A DNA stretch of 64,000 nucleotides from Rhizobium sp. 11515TR. Lineage in GTDB: Bacteria; Pseudomonadota; Alphaproteobacteria; Rhizobiales; Rhizobiaceae. The stretch covers positions 3,515,501 through 3,579,500 of the forward strand of contig NZ_CP022998.1 in the NCBI RefSeq assembly GCF_002277895.1, given 5' to 3'. This document shows, in pieces, positions 36,094-44,618 of the stretch. The notes below the pieces were generated by a model. It was given only the letters and a program-made list of their open reading frames with translations, made no database searches and was not told the origin of the DNA. A program made the position numbers and the translations under genes. How positions within the stretch are numbered: position 1 is the first letter of the stretch; the number at the start of each line of letters is the position of its first letter.

Positions 36094-36601
36094 ACCGCGC
36101 ATCGTCGGAAACGATGAACTCGTCGAGCTGCGGCGGCGCGACGCTGGTTCCGGCCAGCATGGCATGCACCTGCCCGCGGTGATGCGTCTGATGCTGGAAC
36201 AGATGGTTCAGCACATCGTCTGCCCTCTCCCGCTGGATGCGGCCCTCGCGTTGGATAACGATGATCCGCATCGCGGTCTCCGGCGTTAGCGCCTCGCAGA
36301 ACGCGACCAGCCTGCGATCGACATCGGCCTGTTCCAGTCTCAGCTCGTCCAGCCGATCATAGGGCTCCTCGATGTCAAAAGCTTTGAGGCCCAGAGCGCC
36401 GCCTTCAAGCGCGTCGACATAGAACCAGTCGACCGTCAGGATATGATTGAGGGTTGCCTTGATCGACGGAAAGAAGCTGACGCGTTCGGCCTCGAATTCG
36501 CCGGGCCGCAAGGCCGTACAGGCACGATGCAGCCGGACATTCGCCAATGCGTTGTTATAGGCAAGCTTGCGAAAGCTGCGAACCGGATCGAAAGCGGACA
36601 T
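36038..36601 (-). CDS. DinB family putative metal-dependent protein
   Basis: A 187-residue four-helix protein of the DinB/YfiT type. The metal-binding histidines fit TLNHILTVDWFYVDAL (one His) and FQHQTHHRGQVHAML (H-x3-H). Members bind a divalent metal and many act as thiol-dependent transferases; the substrate here is unknown. GAGGAGG lies close before the ATG at 36601; the frame is open to 36745. It follows the Nudix gene by 11 bases and ends inside sqdC. Confidence 0.83.
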   Translation of the reverse strand: MSAFDPVRSFRKLAYNNALANVRLHRACTALRPGEFEAERVSFFPSIKATLNHILTVDWFYVDALEGGALGLKAFDIEEPYDRLDELRLEQADVDRRLVAFCEALTPETAMRIIVIQREGRIQRERADDVLNHLFQHQTHHRGQVHAMLAGTSVAPPQLDEFIVSDDARFRGEESAVLGWDETKLMR

Positions 36602-36612
36602 AAGCCTCCTCC

Positions 36613-37122
36613 TCAAACCTTGTCGAGATCCCCATCCCGCCAGACGAGATGGCGAGATGTCAGCGGCAAGGCCTCGATTTCCTCGGCGATGAAATAAGGT
36701 GGGATATCGAGCGCCACCAGCGCATCGCGCGTTGCCCGCACCCATTTGAACTCCAGATCGTTATCGCCATCCTGGATTCGATGCACGATCTTCGCGGGAT
36801 CGAAGGGAAAGTCCGCCGGAATCTCCATCAGGTAGTAGAGGCCGAGCTCATGCCAATCCATCTCTTCGTAATAGAAGAAATTCTCGACCGACCAGAGCAG
36901 GCGGCCGACTGTGACATCGACGCCAAGTTCCTCAACCATTTCCCGCCGTAACGTCTCCTCCGACGTCTCGCCGATCTCCGCACGGCCGCCCGGAAAAGTC
37001 CAGAACGTCTCATGCACGGCGCGATGCACCAGGACATGACCGTCGCGAAATCCAAGCCCCGCGACGCGCATCTGGAAGCGCTGGGAACCGGCATTCAATC
37101 TGATGAGCTTGCGTTTCGACAT
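36613..37122 (-). CDS. NUDIX hydrolase
   Basis: A 169-residue Nudix protein. The Nudix box G-x5-E-x7-R-E-x2-E-E-x-G is present as GRAEIGETSEETLRREMVEE, near residues 46-65. Such enzymes cleave nucleoside diphosphates linked to other groups; the target of this one cannot be told. GGGG lies three bases before the ATG, and the gene starts six bases after the phosphoesterase stop. It belongs to the minus-strand series ruvB, phosphoesterase, Nudix, DinB. Confidence 0.88.
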   Translation of the reverse strand: MSKRKLIRLNAGSQRFQMRVAGLGFRDGHVLVHRAVHETFWTFPGGRAEIGETSEETLRREMVEELGVDVTVGRLLWSVENFFYYEEMDWHELGLYYLMEIPADFPFDPAKIVHRIQDGDNDLEFKWVRATRDALVALDIPPYFIAEEIEALPLTSRHLVWRDGDLDKV

Positions 37123-37128
37123 GATCCC

Positions 37129-38031
37129 CTATCCCACGTCGATCACGACGATTTCAGGCGGAACGCCGAAGCGTACCGGCGCGATCGAGCAGCCAAGGCC
37201 GCCGGATACGATGATATGGCGCTCCTCCTCGACGATATGGCCATAAACATACCGGTCACCGTAACGCGAGGGCGAATAAGGCGACCAGCCGAAAATTCTT
37301 ACCTGCCCGCCATGGGTGTGTCCCGACAGGGTGAGCGACACACGCTGGGGAACAGCGGGAAAGATATCGGGCTCATGGGCGAGAAGGATCACCGGCGCGT
37401 CGTCGCTCACTTGCGCCATTGTGCCACCGAGATCGTCGAGGCCCTTCGTGAAGGGACGCTTCCAGCGCATGCTCCGGCGCAACGCGAGTTGATCCTCGAC
37501 GCCGGCAAGCCAGAAGCCTTGCCCGTCCTTTTCCAGACGCGCCGCGCGATTGGAATAGACTTCGATGCCGACAGCTTCCAATGCCCGATGGCTGAATGTC
37601 GGCCCATGGCCGGTTCTCTGTGCCGTGGAATCATGCCACCAGTCGTGATTGCCGACGATGGCATGGATACCAAGCGGCGCTTTCAGCTTTGCCAGCTCTG
37701 CCGCCCAGATGCGATGATCGACGCGACCGGTAATGAGATCGGTTCCGGATGTGTAATCGCCGAGCAGCACGATGATGTCGCCGCCGAGTTCGTTGGCATG
37801 CGCACAGATCGACGCGATGCGTTCGGCATTCATCCACGGCTCGCAGGCATGAAAATCGGCAAGCGCGACGATCCTGAGCTTGAGCCCAGGAGCCCATCCT
37901 GGTGGGGTCAGCGCATAGCGCGTAACGTTGAGACGAACGACCGGCTCGTATCCGAGGGCATATCCTCCGAGTGCCATCAATCCGAATATGCTGCCGCCGA
38001 AAAGCTTCAAAAAGGCACGACGGCCGAGCAT
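37129..38031 (-). CDS. Metallophosphoesterase with Tat-like N-terminal signal
   Basis: A 300-residue calcineurin-type phosphoesterase. The N-terminus MLGRRAFLKLFGGSIFG has a twin-arginine look followed by a hydrophobic stretch, so it is probably exported or anchored on the outer face of the inner membrane. Metal ligands are visible in ALADFHACEPW, LLGDYTSG, VGNHDWWHD and GHTHGGQ, the full set for a dinuclear centre. Relatives of this type (YkuE/YaeI) act on lipid or nucleotide phosphates. Its ATG directly follows the ruvB stop (TGAATG), so it is likely cotranscribed with ruvB. Confidence 0.88.
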   Translation of the reverse strand: MLGRRAFLKLFGGSIFGLMALGGYALGYEPVVRLNVTRYALTPPGWAPGLKLRIVALADFHACEPWMNAERIASICAHANELGGDIIVLLGDYTSGTDLITGRVDHRIWAAELAKLKAPLGIHAIVGNHDWWHDSTAQRTGHGPTFSHRALEAVGIEVYSNRAARLEKDGQGFWLAGVEDQLALRRSMRWKRPFTKGLDDLGGTMAQVSDDAPVILLAHEPDIFPAVPQRVSLTLSGHTHGGQVRIFGWSPYSPSRYGDRYVYGHIVEEERHIIVSGGLGCSIAPVRFGVPPEIVVIDVG

Positions 38032-39072
38032 TCAATCTTCCTCCCGGAACAACCCGAACTGCGCGGCCTCCAGATCCTTGGGTGGCTGCAGGCCGAGATG
38101 TTTCCAGGCAATCGCGGTCAAGACCCGGCCGCGCGGCGTGCGCTGGATGAAGCCCTGCTGGATCATATAGGGCTCGATAATATCCTCGATCGCGTCGCGC
38201 GGCTCAGAAAGGCCGGCGGCGATGGTCTCGATGCCGACAGGCCCGCCGCCAAAATTGACCGCGATCATATTGAGGTAGCGCTTGTCGAGCTGGTCGAAGC
38301 CGACGTTATCAACGAGAAGCCGCGTCAGCGCTTCGTCGGCAATCTCGCGCGTTACCGCCTCGACCTTCGCGACCTCAGCGAAATCGCGCACGCGACGCAG
38401 CAGGCGGCCGGCAATACGCGGAGTGCCGCGGGCGCGGCGCGCGATCTCCCGCGCACCCTCATCGGTCATGCCAAGCCCCATCAGCCTCGCACCACGCCGG
38501 ACGATCAGTTCAAGTTCCTCGACCGTATAGAAACTCAGGCGCACCGGAATGCCGAAACGATCGCGCAGCGGCGTCGTCAACAGGCCGAGACGGGTCGTGG
38601 CCGCAACCAGCGTGAACTTGGCGAGATCGATCTTCACCGAACGCGCCGCCGGGCCCTCGCCGATGATCAGATCGAGCTGAAAATCCTCCATCGCCGGATA
38701 GAGGATTTCCTCGACAGCCGGGTTGAGACGATGGATTTCGTCGATGAAGAGCACGTCCCGCTCTTCGAGATTGGTCAGTAGCGCCGCCAGATCGCCCGCC
38801 TTGGCGATGACCGGGCCGGACGTCGAGCGGAAATTGACGCCGAGTTCCTTCGCCATGATCTGCGCCAGCGTCGTCTTGCCGAGGCCGGGTGGGCCGACGA
38901 ACAACACATGATCCAGCGCCTCGCCGCGACCCTTGGCCGCCTCGATGAAGACCTTCAGATTGGCGCGCGCTTCCGCCTGGCCGGTAAATTCGTCCAGCGA
39001 TTGCGGCCTGAGCGTCGCATCGATGTCTTCGCCCCGCTTTTCCGGCGATATAAGACGTGCGGCTTCACTCAT
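38032..39072 (-). CDS. ruvB: Holliday junction branch migration ATPase RuvB
   Basis: A 346-residue AAA+ motor that drives branch migration with RuvA. It starts [20 protein letters not shown], with [11 protein letters not shown] as a family mark. Walker A is [10 protein letters not shown], Walker B is [10 protein letters not shown], and the C-terminal winged helix binds DNA ([16 protein letters not shown]). The ATG at 39072 is used; the frame is open to 39144, but that extra part has no similarity that I can see. It follows ruvA after 100 bases. Phosphoesterase, Nudix and DinB genes follow without clear gaps. Confidence 0.97.
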   Translation of the reverse strand: MSEAARLISPEKRGEDIDATLRPQSLDEFTGQAEARANLKVFIEAAKGRGEALDHVLFVGPPGLGKTTLAQIMAKELGVNFRSTSGPVIAKAGDLAALLTNLEERDVLFIDEIHRLNPAVEEILYPAMEDFQLDLIIGEGPAARSVKIDLAKFTLVAATTRLGLLTTPLRDRFGIPVRLSFYTVEELELIVRRGARLMGLGMTDEGAREIARRARGTPRIAGRLLRRVRDFAEVAKVEAVTREIADEALTRLLVDNVGFDQLDKRYLNMIAVNFGGGPVGIETIAAGLSEPRDAIEDIIEPYMIQQGFIQRTPRGRVLTAIAWKHLGLQPPKDLEAAQFGLFREED

Positions 39073-39172
39073 GTCAGAAGTTCCATTCCCGGTATGCGTT
39101 TTGCGGCTCCTGCGCCGAAGCTCGCTCTCTCGACTTTGCGACAATAGTAAGGATTACGGAAGGTGCAAAGCC

Positions 39173-39787
39173 TCACCGCGAGAGTTCCTTCAGCCCGAGC
39201 CGGATCAGCTTTGCGCTATCGGCGCCCTCGCCGGCCGCCTTTATCGCCGCGGCGATGGCATTGGCAGCCTGATCACGGGAGTAGCCTAGATTGGTCAGCG
39301 CCGAAACCGCATCTGCTACAGGTGCCGATGCGACTCCTTCCCCCAACTCCTGCTTGAGCTGAATGTTTGCGGCGTCACCGGCAAAAGCCGGAGCCTTGTT
39401 CTTCAGTTCCGTCACGATGCGCATGGCAACCTTCGGGCCGACACCGGGCGCCCGCGAGACGGCGGCACGATCCTGCAAGGCGATCGCATTGGCAAGCTCG
39501 GCCGGCGTCAGCGTCGACAGCAGCGCCAGCGCCACCTTCGCGCCCACACCCTGAACCGTCTGCACGATATTGAACCATTCGCGCTCCAGCGCCGTCATGA
39601 AGCCGAAAAGCCGGATTTGGTCTTCACGGACATAGGTCTCGATGAAAAGAATGCAGGCCTCGCCGACAGAACCGAGCTTCGAGAGTGTGCGGGCTGAACA
39701 ATAGGCGACATAGCAGACGCCGTGCACGTCCACGAGCACATAGTCTTCGCCGATCTCTTCGATTGTGCCTTTCAGCTTGCCGATCAT
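39173..39787 (-). CDS. ruvA: Holliday junction DNA helicase subunit RuvA
   Basis: A 204-residue protein that forms a tetramer on the four-way junction. It begins [20 protein letters not shown], with the helix-hairpin-helix motifs near [17 protein letters not shown] and [22 protein letters not shown]-terminal domain (about 155-204) contacts RuvB. Normal length. In most alphaproteobacteria it follows ruvC directly; here a toxin-antitoxin pair lies between them. Confidence 0.96.
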   Translation of the reverse strand: MIGKLKGTIEEIGEDYVLVDVHGVCYVAYCSARTLSKLGSVGEACILFIETYVREDQIRLFGFMTALEREWFNIVQTVQGVGAKVALALLSTLTPAELANAIALQDRAAVSRAPGVGPKVAMRIVTELKNKAPAFAGDAANIQLKQELGEGVASAPVADAVSALTNLGYSRDQAANAIAAAIKAAGEGADSAKLIRLGLKELSR

Positions 39788-39799
39788 GAATGAGGTCCG

Positions 39800-40213
39800 T
39801 CAGGGATGGGTTTCGGGGGTGATGAGGTCGAGCGAAGGAAAGTAGGAGCGGTAGCCCTTGGGATCACGCGTCAATATGGAGTAGCCACGCACCGCGGCGT
39901 GCGCTCCGATCAGAAAATCTGGAAGAATGTGCTCTCTCCCACCGCCAGCCTGGCGATAAACCCTGAAGGTCGCCGCTGCGGCAAATGCTGCTGACCAGGG
40001 AAGGCTTTCACGGCGAAATTCGCTTTGCGGCAGCAACTCGTCTACTTGATCCATGCTGCTGTAACGCACAGAGAATTCCGCATAGATGATGGGGTTGATA
40101 ACCACCGGTCCTCGTTTGAAAGCGGAAAGAACCTGCCCACTGGACCAACCGTGCCAGGCTGAACCAGATATCGCCAGATCAACCAACACATTCGTGTCGA
40201 CGATGGTGACCAT
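39800..40213 (-). CDS. PIN-domain toxin (VapC-like)
   Basis: A 137-residue PIN-domain protein, probably a Mg-dependent RNase toxin. Acidic metal-binding residues are visible: Asp in MVTIVDTNVLVDLA (about 6), Glu in IIYAEFSVRY (about 45), and Asp in ILPDFLIGAHA (about 99) with a further one in ILTRDPKGY (about 117). It starts two bases after the antitoxin stop, the usual order antitoxin then toxin. The pair sits between ruvC and ruvA, and the local base composition is less GC-rich than in the ruv genes, which fits gain by transfer. Confidence 0.87.
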   Translation of the reverse strand: MVTIVDTNVLVDLAISGSAWHGWSSGQVLSAFKRGPVVINPIIYAEFSVRYSSMDQVDELLPQSEFRRESLPWSAAFAAAATFRVYRQAGGGREHILPDFLIGAHAAVRGYSILTRDPKGYRSYFPSLDLITPETHP

Positions 40214-40215
40214 GC

Positions 40216-40467
40216 CTACCGGTCACGCGTCATCGACATCAGCGCTTCGGCGTCGATATCCTGATCACCGGTGCCTTCCAGGCGCTTGAGGGTAGCCATG
40301 AACCGATCGAGCCGCTGCCGATCCTCAATCTCCCGCTTGCCGTTCTTGGGCGAAACAACCAGCTTTCCATCCTCGATGGAGAATATGACCTCGCTGTTGA
40401 GCTCAATGCCAGCCAGCTGACGCAAGTCGCGGGGGATAGTCACCTGCCCCTTGGATGTCACACGCAT
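40216..40467 (-). CDS. AbrB/SpoVT-type antitoxin (VapB-like)
   Basis: An 83-residue antitoxin. The N-terminal swapped-hairpin DNA-binding domain reads MRVTSKGQVTIPRDLRQLAG, then EVIFSIEDGKLVVSP, typical of AbrB/MazE/VapB. The C-terminal half (about 45-83) is charged and probably unfolded until it wraps the toxin. An inverted repeat overlaps the start codon and is the likely operator for autoregulation. Confidence 0.88.
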   Translation of the reverse strand: MRVTSKGQVTIPRDLRQLAGIELNSEVIFSIEDGKLVVSPKNGKREIEDRQRLDRFMATLKRLEGTGDQDIDAEALMSMTRDR

Positions 40468-40495
40468 TCTTACTCTCCAATTACAAAGTAAGAAT
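40466..40495 (-). promoter_or_regulatory. Inverted repeat, probable operator of the toxin-antitoxin pair
   Basis: ATTCTTAC (40466-40473) and GTAAGAAT (40488-40495) form an 8-base inverted repeat with 14 bases between. One arm overlaps the antitoxin start codon and the ribosome site GGAGA lies inside. AbrB-type antitoxins usually bind such repeats with their toxin to repress the operon. Confidence 0.6.
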
Positions 40496-40527
40496 TATCA
40501 TTACCATAGGAACAAGTCAAGAACAAA

Positions 40528-41040
40528 CTATCCGGCCAGTGCTGCCTGCCGCAGTCTGCTGGTGCCGCGGTTATGGGCATGGCATATGGCGATAGCCAGC
40601 GCGTCGGCGGCGTCATTGCCCTTGAACTCGACCTTGGGCATCAGGATCTTCAACATCATGTGGATCTGCTGCTTCTCGCCGTGGCCGACGCCGATGACGG
40701 CCTTCTTAACGGCATTCGGCGCATATTCCGACACCGGCAGACCGGCGCGGGCCGGCACCAGCATGACGACGCCGCGCGCCTGCCCGAGCTTCAGCGTCGC
40801 CACCGCATCCTTGTTGACGAAGGTCTGCTCGACCGCCGCCTCATCCGGCTTGTAGCTGTGAACGATATCGGCAAGCCCGTCATGCAGCTGGCAAAGGCGG
40901 GAGGCGAGATCCATGTCACCGTCCGACGTCACAGTTCCCGACGCCACGAAGCGTAGCGAATTGCCAAGCGTATCGATGATACCCCAGCCGGTGCGGCGCA
41001 GGCCCGGATCGATGCCGATGATGCGAATCGTATTCTGCAT
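40528..41040 (-). CDS. ruvC: Crossover junction endodeoxyribonuclease RuvC
   Basis: A 170-residue resolvase that cuts Holliday junctions. It starts [17 protein letters not shown] with the first catalytic Asp (about 10). The Glu follows in [13 protein letters not shown], and the last two Asp are in [17 protein letters not shown] near residue 145. Normal length. The ruvA and ruvB genes lie further along the strand after the toxin-antitoxin insertion. Confidence 0.96.
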   Translation of the reverse strand: MQNTIRIIGIDPGLRRTGWGIIDTLGNSLRFVASGTVTSDGDMDLASRLCQLHDGLADIVHSYKPDEAAVEQTFVNKDAVATLKLGQARGVVMLVPARAGLPVSEYAPNAVKKAVIGVGHGEKQQIHMMLKILMPKVEFKGNDAADALAIAICHAHNRGTSRLRQAALAG

Positions 41041-41229
41041 AAGCCAACCTATCTTTCAGGCCCGACATGTGCCAGCAAAATGTGAACAAAACAAAAACAA
41101 GGCCTGGATTGGGTTGCCGGAGCCACGCTGAAAACATCGTGACGAAATTGCGGCGATGGGTTTGGAATGAGCGGACAGCGCTCCTACATGTGGAAGCAAC
41201 CCTCCCTTCCACCACGCAGGTTTCTTGCC

Positions 41230-42228
41230 ATGGTCCCCTTTTCCATCCTCGATCTTTCTCCCGTTGCCGAAGGCAGCACTATCAGCCAATCCTTCGAGAG
41301 TTCGAAGCGCATGGCGCAGAAGGCGGAAGAGCTTGGTTACAACCGATTCTGGCTTGCCGAGCATCACGGCATGCCGGGTGTCGCCAGCGCCGCGACGTCG
41401 GTCGTCATCGGCCATGTCGGCGCGGCAACCTCGCGCATCCGCATCGGTTCGGGCGGCGTCATGCTGCCGAACCATTCGCCGCTAGTCATTGCCGAACAGT
41501 TCGGCACGCTGGAAGCATTGTTTCCCGGCCGCGTCGATCTCGGCCTTGGGCGCGCGCCGGGCACGGACATGCGCACGGCGCAGGCTCTAAGGCGCAACAT
41601 GGAGGCAGGCGCACAGAGCTTCCCAAACGATATCGTCGAGCTCCAGCACCTCTTCAGCCCCGCCGACGAAGGACAGATCATCCTCGCCGTTCCCGGCCAT
41701 GGCGCCAACGTGCCGATCTGGCTGCTCGGCTCCAGCCTCTACAGTGCGCACCTCGCCGGCATGCTCGGCCTGCCCTATGCCTTCGCCTCGCATTTCGCGC
41801 CGGAAGCCCTGATGGATGCCATCGCCATCTATCGCGAGCGCTTCACGCCTTCGGCCACGCTCGACAAGCCCTATGTCATGGTCGGCGCCATGGGCGCCGT
41901 GGCCGATACGGATGAAGAAGCACAGTATCACTTCACCTCCGCACAGCAGCAATTCGTCAATCTCCGCCGCAACGTGCGCGGCCCCTTCCCGCGCCCACGC
42001 AGCGACATGGACGATTTCTGGACGCCGATGGAAAAGCTGAACGTGGAAAACACGCTGCGCTATGCCATCGTCGGCTCGCCTGAGACGGCCGAAAAGAAGA
42101 TTTCGCAGTTCATCCAGGATACGGAGGCCGATGAAGTGATCATTTCGATGCCGATCCATGACATCGAGGCGCGCTTGAAATCCGTGGAGCTGTTCGCAAC
42201 GCTTCCGAGCTTCCAAAAGGTATCCTGA
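41230..42228 (+). CDS. LLM-class flavin-dependent oxidoreductase (luciferase-like)
   Basis: A 332-residue protein of the luciferase-like monooxygenase family with a bacterial-luciferase-type barrel. The start [20 protein letters not shown] and the block [19 protein letters not shown] are marks of the single-subunit YhbW/MsnO8-like group, followed by [20 protein letters not shown] and [16 protein letters not shown], which bind the flavin phosphate. It uses reduced FMN on an unknown substrate. The ATG at 41230 is used; the frame is open to 41167. It diverges from ruvC and is convergent with the DoxX gene. Confidence 0.87.
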   Translation: MVPFSILDLSPVAEGSTISQSFESSKRMAQKAEELGYNRFWLAEHHGMPGVASAATSVVIGHVGAATSRIRIGSGGVMLPNHSPLVIAEQFGTLEALFPGRVDLGLGRAPGTDMRTAQALRRNMEAGAQSFPNDIVELQHLFSPADEGQIILAVPGHGANVPIWLLGSSLYSAHLAGMLGLPYAFASHFAPEALMDAIAIYRERFTPSATLDKPYVMVGAMGAVADTDEEAQYHFTSAQQQFVNLRRNVRGPFPRPRSDMDDFWTPMEKLNVENTLRYAIVGSPETAEKKISQFIQDTEADEVIISMPIHDIEARLKSVELFATLPSFQKVS

Positions 42229-42249
42229 TTCTCGGAAAAACAATTCAAC

Positions 42250-42280
42250 GGGTGAGCCGAACCCTTTGCGCGGCTCACCG
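42250..42280. terminator. Hairpin between convergent LLM and DoxX genes
   Basis: GGTGAGCCG (42251-42259) pairs with CGGCTCACC (42271-42279) across an 11-base loop. It lies between two convergent stops. The flanking T runs are weak, so termination may be partial. Confidence 0.5.
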
Positions 42281-42294
42281 GACAATCGACGGGC

Positions 42295-42732
42295 TCAAGC
42301 CACGAGCCTCGTCTTCCAATAACGCCGGATGAGCATGTCGAACGACAGCTTGCCGGCGCCGGCGACGATCAGGGCAAACATACCGCCCGCGATCGCCAGA
42401 TCCTTTTCGAAATGCAGCAATTCGTTGTGGCTGGCGAAGTTGGTGTGAAAGAGCATTGCCGTCACCAAGCAAAACAGGCCCAAACCGAATGCCGCCAGGC
42501 GGGTCATCAACCCCAACGCAATGGCAAAGCCGGCTCCAAGCTGCAGCACGATGGTCGCGGTCGTGACGGGGGTTGTGACGCCAAGCTTGGCCATGGCCTC
42601 CAACGCAATGTCAAAATTGCTGGCAAGTTCGATACCCTCTTCCAGAAAGAGCAGCGACAAGAGGATGCGGCCGAACAGCAGCGCCATATCGGCGAAGTTG
42701 ACTAGAATGGCATTCTCCTCTTCGAATTCCAT
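42295..42732 (-). CDS. DoxX family membrane protein
   Basis: A 145-residue protein with four hydrophobic segments (about 15-32, 58-75, 80-97, 112-130) typical of DoxX. The marks are LFGRILLSLLFLEEGIE near the start and GLMTRLAAFGLGLFCLVTAM. DoxX proteins sit in the inner membrane and have been linked to quinone or thiol redox reactions and oxidative stress. GGAGAAAGG lies just before the ATG. It is the last gene of the operon MBL-TPR-DoxX that diverges from an ECF sigma factor. Confidence 0.87.
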   Translation of the reverse strand: MEFEEENAILVNFADMALLFGRILLSLLFLEEGIELASNFDIALEAMAKLGVTTPVTTATIVLQLGAGFAIALGLMTRLAAFGLGLFCLVTAMLFHTNFASHNELLHFEKDLAIAGGMFALIVAGAGKLSFDMLIRRYWKTRLVA

Positions 42733-42833
42733 GGCCTTTCTCCTTCCCGTGATAAGTTCACCGAAGCTCCGATCATCCCCGGCAGCACCTCCAAGACATG
42801 GTCAAATGCCGCCGGAACGATGGAGATCGGGCC

Positions 42834-43295
42834 TCAGTTGCTGGCCTTGGCGGAGATCGCCTTGGTCAGATCCTCAAGCTCCTCGCATCCACTAGGGCAA
42901 AGCTTGGTCAGCGTTGCCAGCTGCTCGCGGGCCCTGGGCATGTCGCCAGTCTCGACATAGAGTTCGCCGAGATATTCATGCGCGCCCTTGTGATCCGGCT
43001 GCAATTCGAGAGCCTTGGTGTAGTAGGTCAGAGATGTCTTGAAATCGCCGGTCTTGCGCAGGGTGAAGCCCATCAGATTGTAGACATCAGCCTGCTGGTG
43101 CTCTTCCGCGATATCGCGAAGCTCGGCGAGTGCGCCGGCATAGTCCTTCGCGTCGATCTTGGCACGCACGGAGGTCAGGTCCGGCGCATCGGTCGATTCC
43201 ATATTATCAACGGCAAAGGCAACGCCCGTCGTTGCGGCCGGAAGGATGACGACGGCGCACAGGCCGACGACCCCGAAAATGGCATGTCTGAACAT
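42834..43295 (-). CDS. Exported TPR-repeat protein
   Basis: A 153-residue protein with a signal peptide (MFRHAIFGVVGLCAVVILPA, ending VAFA). Two to three TPR repeats follow (ADVYNLMGFTLRKTGDFKTS, then KGAHEYLGELYVETGDMPRA) with a final pair of cysteines in LCPSGCEEL. It should act in the periplasm as a binding partner. GAGGAG precedes the ATG at 43295; the frame is open to 43427. It lies 25 bases after the MBL gene. Small periplasmic TPR proteins with this C-x3-C end recur beside DoxX and MBL genes, though the role is not known. Confidence 0.82.
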   Translation of the reverse strand: MFRHAIFGVVGLCAVVILPAATTGVAFAVDNMESTDAPDLTSVRAKIDAKDYAGALAELRDIAEEHQQADVYNLMGFTLRKTGDFKTSLTYYTKALELQPDHKGAHEYLGELYVETGDMPRAREQLATLTKLCPSGCEELEDLTKAISAKASN

Positions 43296-43320
43296 GGTAG
43301 TTGCTCCTCTTTCTGGCCGC

Positions 43321-44295
43321 TCAGGCCTGGATGGTCGGGGTGAAGCCATAGGCATTGCCGTCCTTGACGAAGGTACCGGAGCCCGGGAATGGGAAATGCG
43401 AGCCGCAGATCCTGATCTTGTCGGCAATGACGCGATCGATCAGCCTGCGGCGGGTGGCCACGGCCATCGGGCCATCCTGGTCGTAGGCGCCTTGCCATTC
43501 CGGATGGGGTGCGAGCAGTGCCGGCACATACATGATGTCGGCCGAGACCATCAGCTGTTCGCTGCCGCCATCGATGAGGAAGACGGAATGACCGGGGGTG
43601 TGACCATATGCGGCCATCATGTGCACGCCGGGCGCCACTTCCGCATTGTCGTCAACCAGCTTCCAGTTCTTCCACGTCGGGAAGACGGAGGCGATGCGCC
43701 GGCCGGCCTCCTTGCGGCCCTCCGCCAGCTTGTCGACACGGCCGGGATCGGTCCACCACTTGTATTCGGCCGTATTGACGACCAACTCGGCATTCGGAAA
43801 GACGGCCGCGTTCGTTCCCTTTTCCATCAGGCCCCAGACGTGGTCCGGATGGAAATGCGAGATCATGATCGTATCGATCTTCTTGTGGTCGATGCCGGCG
43901 GCCGCCATGTTGGCCGGCAGATGCGTGGCATTGGTCTGCCATTTCCCGACACCCGAGCCGGCATCCATCATGATCTTGCTCCCGCCGATATCGAGAACGA
44001 CGACCGTCAGCGGAATGGGCATGAAGTCGGTGGTCAGACCGGCCTTGGAAAGCGCTTCCTTGGTGTCTTCGACGGAGGCGTTCTTGATGAAGGCCGGATC
44101 GTGCGGCTTGCGCCAGATGCCGTCATAGATGGCCGTGACTTCGATCGAACCGACCTTGTATTTGTAGAAGCCGACCGTCGGCTCCAGCGGCATGGCGGCA
44201 AAGGCTTGCGGTATGAATTCGAGCTTCGACGACAGCCCGAAGGCTGCCGCAGCTGCAGCCGTGCCGAGCACGGCGCGGCGGGTCATGTCAAACAT
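43321..44295 (-). CDS. Tat-exported metallo-beta-lactamase-fold hydrolase
   Basis: A 324-residue MBL-fold protein. The N-terminus MFDMTRRAVLGTAAAAAAFG is a likely twin-arginine signal. The zinc motif H-x-H-x-D-H is complete as SHFHPDHVWGL near residue 148, with further ligands in AAYGHTPGHSVFL, SADIMY and GSHFPFPG. Such a Tat-exported enzyme would fold with its metals in the cytoplasm and act in the periplasm. The substrate is unknown; relatives include lactonases and sulfatase-like hydrolases. It is the first gene of the operon and has an ECF-type promoter 78 bases upstream. Confidence 0.88.
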   Translation of the reverse strand: MFDMTRRAVLGTAAAAAAFGLSSKLEFIPQAFAAMPLEPTVGFYKYKVGSIEVTAIYDGIWRKPHDPAFIKNASVEDTKEALSKAGLTTDFMPIPLTVVVLDIGGSKIMMDAGSGVGKWQTNATHLPANMAAAGIDHKKIDTIMISHFHPDHVWGLMEKGTNAAVFPNAELVVNTAEYKWWTDPGRVDKLAEGRKEAGRRIASVFPTWKNWKLVDDNAEVAPGVHMMAAYGHTPGHSVFLIDGGSEQLMVSADIMYVPALLAPHPEWQGAYDQDGPMAVATRRRLIDRVIADKIRICGSHFPFPGSGTFVKDGNAYGFTPTIQA

Positions 44296-44372
44296 CGCAA
44301 TATCTCCTCAGGGTTATGGCTTTTCGAGCCAGGCGGAGGTCGCAAGCGATTGCGACCATCCACTGAGGAAGA

Positions 44373-44400
44373 AGATCGACGGTGATGAGCGCTTATTCCC
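44373..44400 (-). promoter_or_regulatory. ECF-type promoter of the MBL-TPR-DoxX operon
   Basis: On the minus strand GGGAATAA (44400-44393) is followed by 14 bases and CGATCT (44378-44373). The same two blocks with exactly the same spacing lie on the plus strand before the sigma factor gene. The -35 block with AAT and a CG-starting -10 block is typical of ECF sigma promoters. Confidence 0.72.
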
Positions 44401-44521
44401 CCTCGACCGAAGATTTCTTGCAAGCCATTGAAATTCATTCGACTATTCTAGCGGCGGGAGATTGAGCGGAGGGAATGGCGGACATTCCGCATTCCGTGGT
44501 TCCGACTTTTTTCATCTGACC

Positions 44522-44549
44522 GGGAATAAAACCCGCGCAAGCGCGATCT
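44522..44549 (+). promoter_or_regulatory. ECF-type promoter of the sigma/anti-sigma operon
   Basis: GGGAATAA (44522-44529), 14 bases, CGATCT (44544-44549): identical in both blocks and in spacing to the divergent promoter at 44373-44400. It lies about 70 bases before the first possible start of the sigma factor gene and suggests that the sigma factor activates its own gene. Confidence 0.72.
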
Positions 44550-44618
44550 AGCCTCTCAGGCAACATTGCAAGCGCCTTATCCGAAGCTTACAGTCGGCAT
44601 CGGCGTTTTGCGGGGATC

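Noticed and set aside
37012..38781. 589-residue open frame opposite the phosphoesterase and ruvB
   Set aside because: Antisense of two intact genes with family motifs; no domain recognised.
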